The notes below the pieces were generated by a model. It was not told the DNA's origin. It searched no databases and saw nothing but the letters and a program-made list of their open reading frames with translations. Both the position numbers and the translations under genes were made by a program. Source: CAZWSE01 sp964636575 (GTDB taxonomy: Bacteria; Pseudomonadota; Alphaproteobacteria; Rhodobacterales; Rhodobacteraceae). Taken from it: 29,931 nucleotides of DNA. Every line of letters starts with the position of its first letter. Within the stretch, counting starts at the first letter, position 1. Below, piece by piece: positions 8,388 to 16,396 of the stretch. The stretch lies in the NCBI GenBank assembly GCA_964636575.1, contig CAZWSE010000040.1, positions 1 to 29,931 on the forward strand. Direction: 5' to 3'.

Positions 8388-9691
8388 GCGGGTTTGATCC
8401 CTTTGGTCAAAGGATCGGGGGCCGGAAAGGGGCGCGTTTGCGGGTGTTGTTCCAGATAGGGCGTTTCATGGCGCGCGTGCCATGCAGCCGCATTGCGTTG
8501 GTAGGTTTGCCTTGGTGCGTCGTCCAGTGTGATGCCTGCCGTTTGTGTGAGCGAACGGTCGTGGCTGCGCCCGATTGATAGCAGCTGGTTTGGTAGGACG
8601 TGCAACACGGATGCGGCCCCAAAGGCATGCAGGATCCGCCGGTGGTATTCTGTGTCCGCATCTGCGCGCACGCGGTCCCAAAACCCGAGGCTGTCGCGCA
8701 GTTCGGCGCGGATCATCAGGGACGAGATGTTGGGATGGATCAGGCTGACGTCAGCCCTTGTGTTGGTGAAGCGCAGGTCGGGCGTGGCGCGCGCCCAATC
8801 TGACAGGCTGGCTTTGGCAGAGGGTGCTTTGATCAAGGCTTTGACCTGTTGGGCGATCTTGTCGGGGTGCGCCCAGTCGTCGGCGTCTTGCACGGTTATG
8901 AAATCACCCGAGGCTGCGGCGAGGCCTAAGTTGCGCGCGGGGTAGGCGCCTTTGTCATTTGATCCGTCAAGCAGTTGGATGCGCGGGTCATCGGCTGCAT
9001 GGGCCTTTGCGATGTCGGCGGAGGCGTCGGTTGATCCGTTGTCGACCACCAGAACTTCGAGGTTTTTTGTTGTTTGAGCGCGCAGGCTGCGCAAGGCTGT
9101 TGCAAGCGTCGTTTCCGCGTTCAAGACGGGGACGATCACGGTTACTTTGGGCAGTGACTTGGTCGGTAGCAGCTTTGGTTTGGACAGGGCTGTAAGCCGG
9201 TCGAGCGCGGGGGCAGAGCCTGTGGGCAGGTCCAGATTGGTCCTTTTCGGGAAGGCTGGGCCAACGCTTTTGACCCAATTTGCGGGCGGCTGCGATTGTC
9301 CTAGAACCAGATTGCCAGCGGCAAGTGCGAGGGCGGGGCGGTTGCCAAATTCGGATAGGGCATCGGCCAGAACCTGCTGCGCATCGGTCCATTCTTTTGA
9401 AACTGTCAGCGCCTCAAGCCTGAGCAGCGTCGCGTCGGGGTGGCAAAGTACGGTCAGATCGCAAGCGTCCGAGATCGTTTTGACCGCATCCCACTGGCCC
9501 TTGGCGGCGGCCTGTTGGGCTGCATCCCACGCGCGCATGACAGGCGTTGCATCTTTCGCACAGGGTCTGCGGCCTTCAAAGCGTCCGAATTTGAGATAAT
9601 GTGCCTGCGCATCCACGTTCGCGGCAGCTAAGTCCTTGTAATGGCTCAGATACCAGTCAGCGTCGAAGCAAAGGTCTTGGACGGTTGGCAT
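8384..9691 (-). CDS. GT2-family glycosyltransferase with N-terminal W-Y-L module
   Basis: A 435-aa GT-A glycosyltransferase. Residues 8-44 carry one copy of the W-Y-L/H-Y-L module shared with its neighbours. Residues about 51-150 are alanine-rich and helical, resembling TPR-type repeats, and may hold partners. The GT2 domain starts with K-V-T-V-I-V-P-V near 182, followed by V-V-D-N-G-S-T-D (215-222) and the metal/nucleotide site Q-D-A-D-D-W (268-273). No membrane segment is evident, so it is a cytoplasmic or peripheral enzyme. The ATG is preceded by AGGAG at a good distance. It heads the leftward operon GT2, GT4, wecB, wecC and faces the rightward arm across a 154-bp control region. Confidence 0.88.
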   Translation of the reverse strand: MPTVQDLCFDADWYLSHYKDLAAANVDAQAHYLKFGRFEGRRPCAKDATPVMRAWDAAQQAAAKGQWDAVKTISDACDLTVLCHPDATLLRLEALTVSKEWTDAQQVLADALSEFGNRPALALAAGNLVLGQSQPPANWVKSVGPAFPKRTNLDLPTGSAPALDRLTALSKPKLLPTKSLPKVTVIVPVLNAETTLATALRSLRAQTTKNLEVLVVDNGSTDASADIAKAHAADDPRIQLLDGSNDKGAYPARNLGLAAASGDFITVQDADDWAHPDKIAQQVKALIKAPSAKASLSDWARATPDLRFTNTRADVSLIHPNISSLMIRAELRDSLGFWDRVRADADTEYHRRILHAFGAASVLHVLPNQLLSIGRSHDRSLTQTAGITLDDAPRQTYQRNAAAWHARHETPYLEQHPQTRPFPAPDPLTKGIKPA

Positions 9692-9724
9692 TGCGCAGGC
9701 TCCTGTGGGTCGACAGGGGAAATT

Positions 9725-9784
9725 TTGATTTTCTGGCCCTCTTGACCGGACCTGAGTTTGTCACTTTACTTCCCCAAAAATCAA
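9725..9784. repeat. Inverted repeat in the divergent glycosyltransferase control region
   Basis: TTGATTTT (9725-9732) and its exact complement AAAATCAA (9777-9784) lie 44 nt apart in the 154-bp gap between the two divergent arms. They bracket the predicted rightward promoter. The arms are AT-rich in an otherwise GC-rich window, so they could be a regulator site or simply promoter-associated AT tracts. An 8-bp match can arise by chance. Confidence 0.35.
9742..9770 (+). promoter_or_regulatory. Predicted sigma-70 promoter for the rightward polysaccharide operon
   Basis: TTGACC (9742-9747, five of six consensus bases) and TTTACT (9765-9770, four of six) are separated by exactly 17 nt. This would give a start near 9777 and a leader of about 70 nt before the GTG at 9846. 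It is the best promoter match in the gap between the divergent GT genes. It is predicted by eye only. Confidence 0.45.
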
Positions 9785-9845
9785 GGCCATTTACCACGGC
9801 TATGTATCGCCCTGTTCCGCAGCACAATTGATAGGGGTTGCTTAA

Positions 9846-10352
9846 GTGTCAAACCCTACAAGGCCGTCTTCCAAATCCGCAGCTATGCCGCTTGTCGTTC
9901 AGGCATTGCAGGCCCGCAATGAGGCCTCTTTCATGGCGCAAAAGGCGGCTGAGGTGGAAAACATGCGGTTGCGGTCGCTTGGGCCGTCCATGTTTTCGCT
10001 GCCCGATCGTCCTATTTTGCCCCTGCGCGCCTTGATGCGGTTTGTCCCACGGATCGCCCGTATTTGGGAGCGTCGCATTATCATCAAAAGTGGCTTGTTC
10101 GACGCGGATTGGTATCTGGCACGCAACGCGGATGTGCGCGAGGCTGGCGTTGATCCGGCCCGTCACTTTTTGTCGTGGGGTGGTGCTGATCGCCGCGATC
10201 CTGGCCCTTACTTTTCCAGCGGTGCTTATCTGGACTTGCATCCTGATGTGGCCGAAAGCGGCGCGAACCCTTTGGTGCATTTCTTGAAAACCGGCTGGTC
10301 AGAGCGCCGCGACACCCGCGTTGCCGGCGAAGAGCGACAGTCCCGTGGCTGA
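9846..10352 (+). CDS. Small protein with two W-Y-L modules, no catalytic domain
   Basis: A 168-aa protein of unknown function. The first ~75 residues are not recognised and include a helical stretch rich in Ala, Glu and Gln. Two copies of the module seen in the neighbouring glycosyltransferases follow: residues 84-123 (F-D-A-D-W-Y-L ... D-P-A-R-H-F-L ... R-D-P) and about 123-155 (a weaker F-S-S-G-A-Y-L ... N-P-L-V-H-F-L ... R-R-D). No glycosyltransferase domain is present. The start is GTG with AGGGG about 9 nt upstream; an internal ATG at codon 14 is an alternative. Its 3' end overlaps the next glycosyltransferase gene in the +1 frame. It could be a free adaptor, or the N-terminal half of a glycosyltransferase split by a frameshift. 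Confidence 0.7.
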   Translation: MSNPTRPSSKSAAMPLVVQALQARNEASFMAQKAAEVENMRLRSLGPSMFSLPDRPILPLRALMRFVPRIARIWERRIIIKSGLFDADWYLARNADVREAGVDPARHFLSWGGADRRDPGPYFSSGAYLDLHPDVAESGANPLVHFLKTGWSERRDTRVAGEERQSRG

Positions 10353-12108
10353 TTTTTCAAAGTCTTCTGATCCGGCTGCAAACGCTTTGAAGGACTGGTG
10401 TTTGCCCAATCGGCTGGCCTATGTCGTGTCGCACGCCTTTCCCTACGCAAACAATGGCTATGCGGTGCGCACCCATGCTGTGGCCCGCGCCCTTGTTGCC
10501 CAAGGCGTTGAGGTCATTGTCTTTAGCAAGCCGGGCCGCCCTTGGGATATCAACGGGTTTCCCCCGCGTGCCTCTGTGAAGCTGGATCAAACCATAGACG
10601 GCGTGCGCTATATCTGCCTGCCTTTGCCGACCCATAACGAAGTCACGCGTTCTGGCACCTTGAAACGGGTCGAAGCCGGATTGCGCCAAGCCTTTGATGT
10701 GTTTCGCCCTGCGATGGTTATGGCGGCGTCGGACTGGCGCAATGCTGTGCCTGCCCAACGGGCCGCGCGTCGCATCAATGCGGCGTTTTTCTATGAACAA
10801 CGCGGCTTTTGGGAGCTGTCCCGCGCCGAATATGACCCTGCTTTCGCGGGCTCGGACGAGATGAAAAGCGAACAGGCCAGTGACGCGGAAGTGTCCCGCT
10901 CTGCTCGGGCTGTTTTCACGCTCAATTCCTTGATGCGCGACGAATTGATTGAGCGCGGTATCCCCCGCAATAAGATTAATATTGTCCCCAATGGTGTGTT
11001 TGAGCCGAGCAAGGTGCCTGCCTCGATTTCAAGGCGTTCGCTTGGCCTGAACACTGCGCATTTGATTGGCTATGTCGGGTCTTTGTCGCCTTATGAAGGC
11101 GTTGAGGACATTGTGCATCTGGTCGCAAAACTGCGGGCAGGGGGCACTGATGTGGGTGCGATGATTGTCGGTTCAAGCGCGCCGCAGGGTGTGGTTGGCA
11201 CCGCCCATGATGCAGCGTCAGAGCGTTCTTTGAAGGCTTTGGTCGATGCGTTGGAACTGACCGACTACATCCGCTTTATCCCGACGGTCACTGATAAGGA
11301 CGCCGCTGGATATTTCAGTCTGGCCGAGGCGATTATCCTGCCTCGTCGTGAGACGGCCGTGACCCGCCTTGTGCCGCCTATCAAACCTTTTGTGGCGGCT
11401 GGTTTCCGGATCCCGTTGTTTGTGTCCAACATCCCGCCGCTGGTTGAAATCGCGGACGAGCTGAACGGCACCGTGTTTGAGCTGGGCGATATTGATGGGT
11501 TGGCGGATTTGGTGCGCCCTGTGCTTGAGCGCGGATCGACCGCCAGTATGTCCCGCTTTCCGCGGTCTGCCTTTTGGCCTGCCAAGGTGCAGCCGATGGT
11601 GGATTTGTTTGCCCAGACCACCAAGGCGGCCAAGGCGCGTGGTCTTGCGATCACCTCTGCTGCGGGGGGTGCGGGCGGTCTGTTTGATATGACGGGCCTG
11701 CCCAAGGTCATGTTGCGTGAGGCCGAGCGTGAACAGACGGTTGTTTGCCTTGGACCGGGCGAAGATATTGATGCCACCCGCGTTGTCCATGTGACCCGTC
11801 AGACCCTTTTGGACACTTTGGCGACCGAAGATGTCGGCGTTTTTGTGATCGACTGGAACGGGCTGCAAACGGACCCTGCCGCGTGGGACGGTTTGTGGTC
11901 GATTGATGCGATGCGTTTGAACCGTCTTGTCATGGATGCCTGCCGGATCGGGTTGGATCGCGGGTGGGATATGCGCGTGCTTGGCCCTGTGAACCGGTCC
12001 AAATCGCCGCTGTTTCGGACCGTTAGCCCTGTCTTGACCGAAATCGACACAAGCGCGCTTACCTCCGATGATCCCTTGCTGGACAGCGACATGGAGGAGA
12101 TCGAATGA
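10345..12108 (+). CDS. GT4-like glycosyltransferase with C-terminal extension
   Basis: A ~587-aa GT-B type protein likely to add sugars to the surface polysaccharide. The N-terminal lobe begins R-L-A-Y-V-V-S-H-A-F-P-Y with a glycine-rich N-N-G-Y-A-V-R-T-H loop typical of GT4 acceptor lobes. V-P-N-G-V-F precedes the C-terminal lobe, which starts near Y-V-G-S-L-S-P-Y-E-G-V. The usual E-x7-E signature is replaced by a stretch reading P-R-R-E-T-A-V-T-R-L-V-P-P-I-K-P, so the donor site is divergent. About 140 extra residues at the C terminus match nothing I recognise. I chose GTG 10345 (8-nt overlap with the previous gene, GAAGAG 10 nt upstream). TTG 10321 would add eight residues and a 32-nt overlap. 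The 3' end overlaps the next gene in ATGA. Confidence 0.82.
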   Translation: MADFSKSSDPAANALKDWCLPNRLAYVVSHAFPYANNGYAVRTHAVARALVAQGVEVIVFSKPGRPWDINGFPPRASVKLDQTIDGVRYICLPLPTHNEVTRSGTLKRVEAGLRQAFDVFRPAMVMAASDWRNAVPAQRAARRINAAFFYEQRGFWELSRAEYDPAFAGSDEMKSEQASDAEVSRSARAVFTLNSLMRDELIERGIPRNKINIVPNGVFEPSKVPASISRRSLGLNTAHLIGYVGSLSPYEGVEDIVHLVAKLRAGGTDVGAMIVGSSAPQGVVGTAHDAASERSLKALVDALELTDYIRFIPTVTDKDAAGYFSLAEAIILPRRETAVTRLVPPIKPFVAAGFRIPLFVSNIPPLVEIADELNGTVFELGDIDGLADLVRPVLERGSTASMSRFPRSAFWPAKVQPMVDLFAQTTKAAKARGLAITSAAGGAGGLFDMTGLPKVMLREAEREQTVVCLGPGEDIDATRVVHVTRQTLLDTLATEDVGVFVIDWNGLQTDPAAWDGLWSIDAMRLNRLVMDACRIGLDRGWDMRVLGPVNRSKSPLFRTVSPVLTEIDTSALTSDDPLLDSDMEEIE

Positions 12109-14246
12109 GGGTCGCCGTGGTCGCCGAGCAGAATTTCAACATGATCGATGGCTCGACCATTTGGTTGTTGAACACCTGCAAGTTGCTCGCCCTGCAAGAC
12201 GATCTCGATATCACTTTGGTGCTGTCTCATGCGCTTGTGAACCGTATTCTTGCGGATGAAGTGCCCGATACGATCCGCGTGATTGATCCCGTTGAGATTG
12301 CCGATCTGACCAAACGTCCCGCTGATGATTTGAATGCCAATACCATCGTCGGTGCGCTTGGCGATGTTGAAACGGAGCTTGGTGCCTTTGACCGGATTTT
12401 CGTGCGTGGCGCGCAGTATCTGACCCGACTGCTGTCGCAGCCGACCACCCGCAAGCGCGTTGTCGGATATGCCCCCAGCGTTATTCCCGATATCACCGCC
12501 CCCGAGCCGGAATGGATCACCTATGGCCGCGAGGCCCGCACGCCCTTTGTTGTCCAAAGCGACGCTGCGAAGACGGCGATGGAATCCCTGCACGATTACC
12601 CTGCCAATATCGTCCACACCGTGCCGCCCATCGTGTTTCCCGTTGAATTGCCGCCCAAAGCCGCGCGCGACGGTGCTGTGCTGTGCTATTCGGGCAAGAT
12701 TGATCTGCATTACGGCATGGACTGGCTGATTGACGTCTGTGACATGCTGGACCCTGATGCCGATCTTGGCGTGCAGGTGGTCGCGGGCAAGGATACGTTC
12801 CGCAAGAACTACCCCAAATTTTTCGCCCGTATGGATGACTTTCGCGCCCGCTATGAGAACGGCGACCTGCCGAATGTATCGATGGTCAACAATGTGCCGC
12901 ACTCTGAGGCGAAGGCGATCATGTCGGACGCTGATTTCGCCTATTGCCTGCGCCATGCCCGCTATGATGATGTGATCGAGATTTCCACCAAGATCGTTGA
13001 ATTCGCAACCGCGTCTGTCCCACCGATTTTGAACGACAATGCGTTGAACCGGTCTTTGTTTGGTGAGGATTACCCTTACTACGTCGATATTGTCACCGAA
13101 GATGTGCCAACGCGGATTGTTGAGATTATGCAGTCCAAGGGCACGGATGTTTACGATAGGGCGCAAGCGTCTTTGGAGCGGGTTGCGGCGCAGTTTTCGT
13201 CGACGCGCCTGTCTGAAAAGCTGGCCCAAGCGATCCGCGGCTATGCCAGTGATGCGCCCGCTTTGACCACGCGCCCGCGTCGGATTTTACTGGCAAGCCA
13301 TGATCTGAAATTCGCGGGTCACTTTCTGGACCGCGTGCGAGCCGACAAAAACATCGAGATCGTGAACGAGCATTGGGTGTCGACCATCAAGCCCGAGCGC
13401 AGACCTTTTGTGGCGGATGACATTGATACCGTCTTTTGCGAATGGTGCTGCGAGAACGCGGTTTGGCACAGCAACAACAAGCGGGATGGGACCAAACTGA
13501 TTGTCCGTTTGCACCGGTTTGAGGCGTTCCGCGATTTCCCCAAGCGGGTCGATTGGTCAAACGTGGATGCGCTGATTGTCGTGTCGGATCACTTCAAGGA
13601 AATCATGGTTGAGACGCATGGTGTTGCCCCTGAGCGGGTCCATGTCATGCCGCAGTATATCGACTGGCATGGGCTACAACGGCCCAAAACAGAGGCCGCC
13701 CGCTTTACGCTTGGGTTTGTCGGGATCAACCCGTTCGAGCACAAACGCTTTGACCGTGCCATTGATTTTGTAGCTGCCTTGCGTGCCAAAGATGATCGTT
13801 TCACGCTGGCTGTGCGCAGTGTTATGCCCTGGCAGATCGAATGGGTCTGGAACAATCGTCAAGACGCCCGCGATCAGTTCAATCTGGTGTTCGACCGGAT
13901 TTTCACCGACCCGCTGCTGAAAGGCGCTGTTCGTTTTGATCTGGCGGGGCGGGATATGGAAGAATGGTACCGTGATATCGGCGTTATGCTGTCGAGTTCG
14001 GACAGTGAGGGTTGTCACACATCCATCATCGAGGGCATGGCGTCCGGCACCTATGCAGTGGTGCATGATTGGCCCGGTGCGCGGTCTCTTTTTTCGCCTT
14101 ACGTCCATTCGGACATGACCGAGGCTGTCGACGATGTTATAGCCTTCGCCGATGATCCTGACCTTCCGCAGCTGCGCCGCGCCCTATCGGACAGTACCTT
14201 AAAATATGACGTAGAGCAGTTTGTGACTGCCTTTTTCAAAATGTGA
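12105..14246 (+). CDS. Double (tandem) GT4-type glycosyltransferase
   Basis: A 713-aa protein that looks like two GT-B glycosyltransferases in one chain. Half one (about 1-380) opens with M-R-V-A-V-V-A-E-Q, has a G-K-I-D-L-H-Y-G-M-D-W hinge region, and ends in I-S-T-K-I-V-E-F-A, a GT4-like donor-site helix. Half two (about 390-713) opens R-R-I-L-L-A-S-H-D and shows G-F-V-G-I-N-P-F-E-H-K-R and a clear E-x7-E pair, E635 and E643, in S-E-G-C-H-T-S-I-I-E-G-M-A-S-G. Such proteins can add two residues in sequence, as in bifunctional capsule synthases. Alternatively, half one, whose E-x7-E is less clear, may be structural. It is coupled to the upstream gene by an ATGA overlap. Confidence 0.83.
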   Translation: MRVAVVAEQNFNMIDGSTIWLLNTCKLLALQDDLDITLVLSHALVNRILADEVPDTIRVIDPVEIADLTKRPADDLNANTIVGALGDVETELGAFDRIFVRGAQYLTRLLSQPTTRKRVVGYAPSVIPDITAPEPEWITYGREARTPFVVQSDAAKTAMESLHDYPANIVHTVPPIVFPVELPPKAARDGAVLCYSGKIDLHYGMDWLIDVCDMLDPDADLGVQVVAGKDTFRKNYPKFFARMDDFRARYENGDLPNVSMVNNVPHSEAKAIMSDADFAYCLRHARYDDVIEISTKIVEFATASVPPILNDNALNRSLFGEDYPYYVDIVTEDVPTRIVEIMQSKGTDVYDRAQASLERVAAQFSSTRLSEKLAQAIRGYASDAPALTTRPRRILLASHDLKFAGHFLDRVRADKNIEIVNEHWVSTIKPERRPFVADDIDTVFCEWCCENAVWHSNNKRDGTKLIVRLHRFEAFRDFPKRVDWSNVDALIVVSDHFKEIMVETHGVAPERVHVMPQYIDWHGLQRPKTEAARFTLGFVGINPFEHKRFDRAIDFVAALRAKDDRFTLAVRSVMPWQIEWVWNNRQDARDQFNLVFDRIFTDPLLKGAVRFDLAGRDMEEWYRDIGVMLSSSDSEGCHTSIIEGMASGTYAVVHDWPGARSLFSPYVHSDMTEAVDDVIAFADDPDLPQLRRALSDSTLKYDVEQFVTAFFKM

Positions 14247-14247
14247 G

Positions 14248-14919
14248 ATGACACCTATGGCAAAGCAACCTGCAGAAAAGAAGATGACACGACAGACCGT
14301 TGAATTGCGCCGTCAAGAATATGCCCGCGCTATTCGGGACTACCAAAAGACCGGAGCGCGCTATTTTCACCGCGCTCAAGAACTGCCCGCTGAAGCTTTG
14401 GCCGATTGTCAGATGTTGCCCAACCGTTACATGCTGCTCGATCAACTGCCCAAGGGTGGTGTCATGGCCGAAATTGGTGTGGATACCGGCAACTTTAGCC
14501 ATGAAATCCTGACGCGGTGCAGCCCGTCCGCCTTGCATCTGTTTGAGATGAATCCTGAACGGATGTCTCATCCTGATGTTCTGACCGAGCTTGACGATGA
14601 TGCGGGCCGGCTTGAGCTGCATGTGGGCGACAGTGCGGCCTCTATGCGCCGTGTGCCGGACGGGTTTTTCGACATTGTCTATATTGACGGCGACCACGCC
14701 TATGAGGGTGTGAAGCGTGATATTGAAGCGACCTTGCCCAAGTTGAAACCAAATGGCGCGATGGTTTTTAATGACTATTCTGTGTGGTCTCCTGTGGGGA
14801 TGTATCATTGCGGTGTTGCCCGCGCCGTGCACGAGCTTTGTCTGGAAGAGAAGTGGAAGTTCCGCTATCTGGCCCTGCAAACGATGATGTATAACGATGT
14901 GATGCTGGTGCGCGCCTAG
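14248..14919 (+). CDS. Class I SAM-dependent methyltransferase (Methyltransf_24-like)
   Basis: A 223-aa cytoplasmic methyltransferase, probably decorating the polysaccharide or its precursor; the acceptor is unknown. Motif I reads A-E-I-G-V-D-T-G-N-F (74-83) with acidic E100 at the end of the next strand. The stretch D-I-V-Y-I-D-G-D-H-A-Y (142-152) matches the D-G-D-H motif of the Methyltransf_24 group, in which the aspartate and histidine often bind a metal. N-D-Y near 175 is the usual post-IV motif. It begins 1 nt after the double glycosyltransferase. ATG 14257 (start M-A-K-Q) is an equally likely start and has slightly better ribosome-site spacing. The gap to glmM is 38 nt, so it belongs to the same operon. 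Confidence 0.85.
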   Translation: MTPMAKQPAEKKMTRQTVELRRQEYARAIRDYQKTGARYFHRAQELPAEALADCQMLPNRYMLLDQLPKGGVMAEIGVDTGNFSHEILTRCSPSALHLFEMNPERMSHPDVLTELDDDAGRLELHVGDSAASMRRVPDGFFDIVYIDGDHAYEGVKRDIEATLPKLKPNGAMVFNDYSVWSPVGMYHCGVARAVHELCLEEKWKFRYLALQTMMYNDVMLVRA

Positions 14920-14957
14920 CGCGGCCCCACCTGTCAAAGAGTTCGAAGGACGATCCC

Positions 14958-16295
14958 ATGGCAAGACAGATTTTCGGCACCGACGGTGTGCGCGGACGGG
15001 CGAATGAACACCCGATGACCGCCCCTTATATGGTCAAGCTTGCGATGGCTGTCGGCCTTTATTTTCAGAAAGATGAAAAAGCCCACCGTGTTGTCATTGG
15101 CAAGGACACCCGCCGGTCGAGCTATATGCTTGAGAACGCCATGACCGCTGGTTTGACGGCTGCTGGTCTGGATGTCATTGCCCTTGGTCCTTTGCCGACC
15201 CCCGCTGTGGGTTTGCTGACAAGATCCATGCGCGCTGATCTGGGTGTGATGATTTCTGCCTCTCACAACCCGTACCACGACAACGGCATCAAGTTCTTTG
15301 GCCCTGACGGCTTCAAACTGTCGGATGCCGCCGAGGAAGAGATTGAAGCCCTGTTGCTGGCTGATGATTTCCCAGTGTCGTCCGAACGTATGGGCCGTGT
15401 CACCCGTTTGAATGACAGCCCCAGCCGCTATGTTGAATATGCCAAAACCACCTTGCCCCGCCGTGTGCGCTTGGATGGCTTGAAGATCGTAATCGATTGC
15501 GCCCATGGGGCTGCCTACCGTGCCGCCCCTGATGTGCTTTGGGAATTGGGTGCCGAAGTCATCCGCGTCGGCACATCCCCTGATGGCTACAACATCAACA
15601 ATGGTTGCGGGTCGACCGATACCGCTTTGGCGGCCCAAACTGTCCGCGACACGGGCGCCCATGCTGGTATCTGTCTTGATGGCGATGCCGACCGCATTAT
15701 GATTTTGGATGAAACCGGTGCGGTTGCCGATGGCGATCAGATCATGGCTTTGCTGGCTGCATCCTGGGCCAAGGCCGGCAAGCTGAACGACAACACCCTT
15801 GTCGCAACGGTCATGTCGAACCTTGGTCTTGAGCGATACCTGCAAGGGCAGGGCATTACCCTCAAACGCACCCCTGTCGGGGATCGCTATGTGGTTGAGG
15901 AAATGCGTCGTGGCGGGTTCAATCTGGGCGGCGAACAGTCGGGTCATATCGTGATGACGGATTATGCCACCACGGGCGACGGGTTGCTGGCGGGGCTGCA
16001 ATTCCTGTCGCAACTGCAAGAGACCGGCAAGCCTGCCTCCGAGCTGACAAAGAGCTTTGAGACCGTCCCGCAAATGCTTGAAAACGTGCGGTTTACCAAA
16101 GGCTCCACCCCGCTTGAGGACGCCGCTGTGAAAGCCGCCATTGCCGATGGTGAGGCCCGTTTGGCTGCATCGGGGCGCTTGTTGATCCGCAAGTCCGGTA
16201 CCGAGCCTTTGATCCGTGTGATGGGTGAATCCGAGGATGCGGATTTGTTGAAGGACGTCGTTATGGGCATCGCGGGCACCATCGCCAAGTTGTAG
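14958..16295 (+). CDS. glmM: Phosphoglucosamine mutase
   Basis: GlmM converts GlcN-6-P to GlcN-1-P, the precursor of UDP-GlcNAc for peptidoglycan, LPS and, here, the WecB/WecC branch. The 445 residues are full length. The phosphoserine loop S-A-S-H-N-P-Y-H-D-N-G has S102 in the same position as the active serine of E. coli GlmM. The metal loop D-G-D-A-D-R lies near 241-246, the sugar-binding G-E-Q-S-G-H near 325, and the C-terminal phosphate loop R-K-S-G-T-E-P-L-I-R-V near 413. The start ATG follows GAAGGA with good spacing. It is the last gene of the rightward polysaccharide operon. Finding glmM beside glycosyltransferases rather than in its usual folP/ftsH setting suggests a relocated or second copy. 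Confidence 0.96.
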   Translation: MARQIFGTDGVRGRANEHPMTAPYMVKLAMAVGLYFQKDEKAHRVVIGKDTRRSSYMLENAMTAGLTAAGLDVIALGPLPTPAVGLLTRSMRADLGVMISASHNPYHDNGIKFFGPDGFKLSDAAEEEIEALLLADDFPVSSERMGRVTRLNDSPSRYVEYAKTTLPRRVRLDGLKIVIDCAHGAAYRAAPDVLWELGAEVIRVGTSPDGYNINNGCGSTDTALAAQTVRDTGAHAGICLDGDADRIMILDETGAVADGDQIMALLAASWAKAGKLNDNTLVATVMSNLGLERYLQGQGITLKRTPVGDRYVVEEMRRGGFNLGGEQSGHIVMTDYATTGDGLLAGLQFLSQLQETGKPASELTKSFETVPQMLENVRFTKGSTPLEDAAVKAAIADGEARLAASGRLLIRKSGTEPLIRVMGESEDADLLKDVVMGIAGTIAKL

Positions 16296-16396
16296 CCCCT
16301 GTTGCGCCGCGCCGCTTTCACCGTGCGGCCCCCTTACATATCTTAAACGCTGCTGCGGCAGGGTCCGGCCCGATCATCACGTATTGGAGCCGCCCC

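Noticed and set aside
10321..10344. TTG start for the GT4 gene
   Set aside because: It would need a 32-nt overlap with the upstream gene and lacks a ribosome site; the GTG at 10345 is better placed.
11799..13229. A 476-codon open frame on the minus strand
   Set aside because: It is antisense to the two glycosyltransferase genes with recognisable motifs; its own translation is rich in Arg, His and Ile with no recognisable domain.
14934..16073. A 379-codon open frame on the minus strand
   Set aside because: It is antisense to glmM, whose active-site motifs are all intact; it has no ribosome site or domain.
16311..16329. GC-rich hairpin (GCCGC/GCGGC) after glmM as a terminator
   Set aside because: Only a 5-bp stem with a 9-nt loop and no T-run; not enough to call a terminator.
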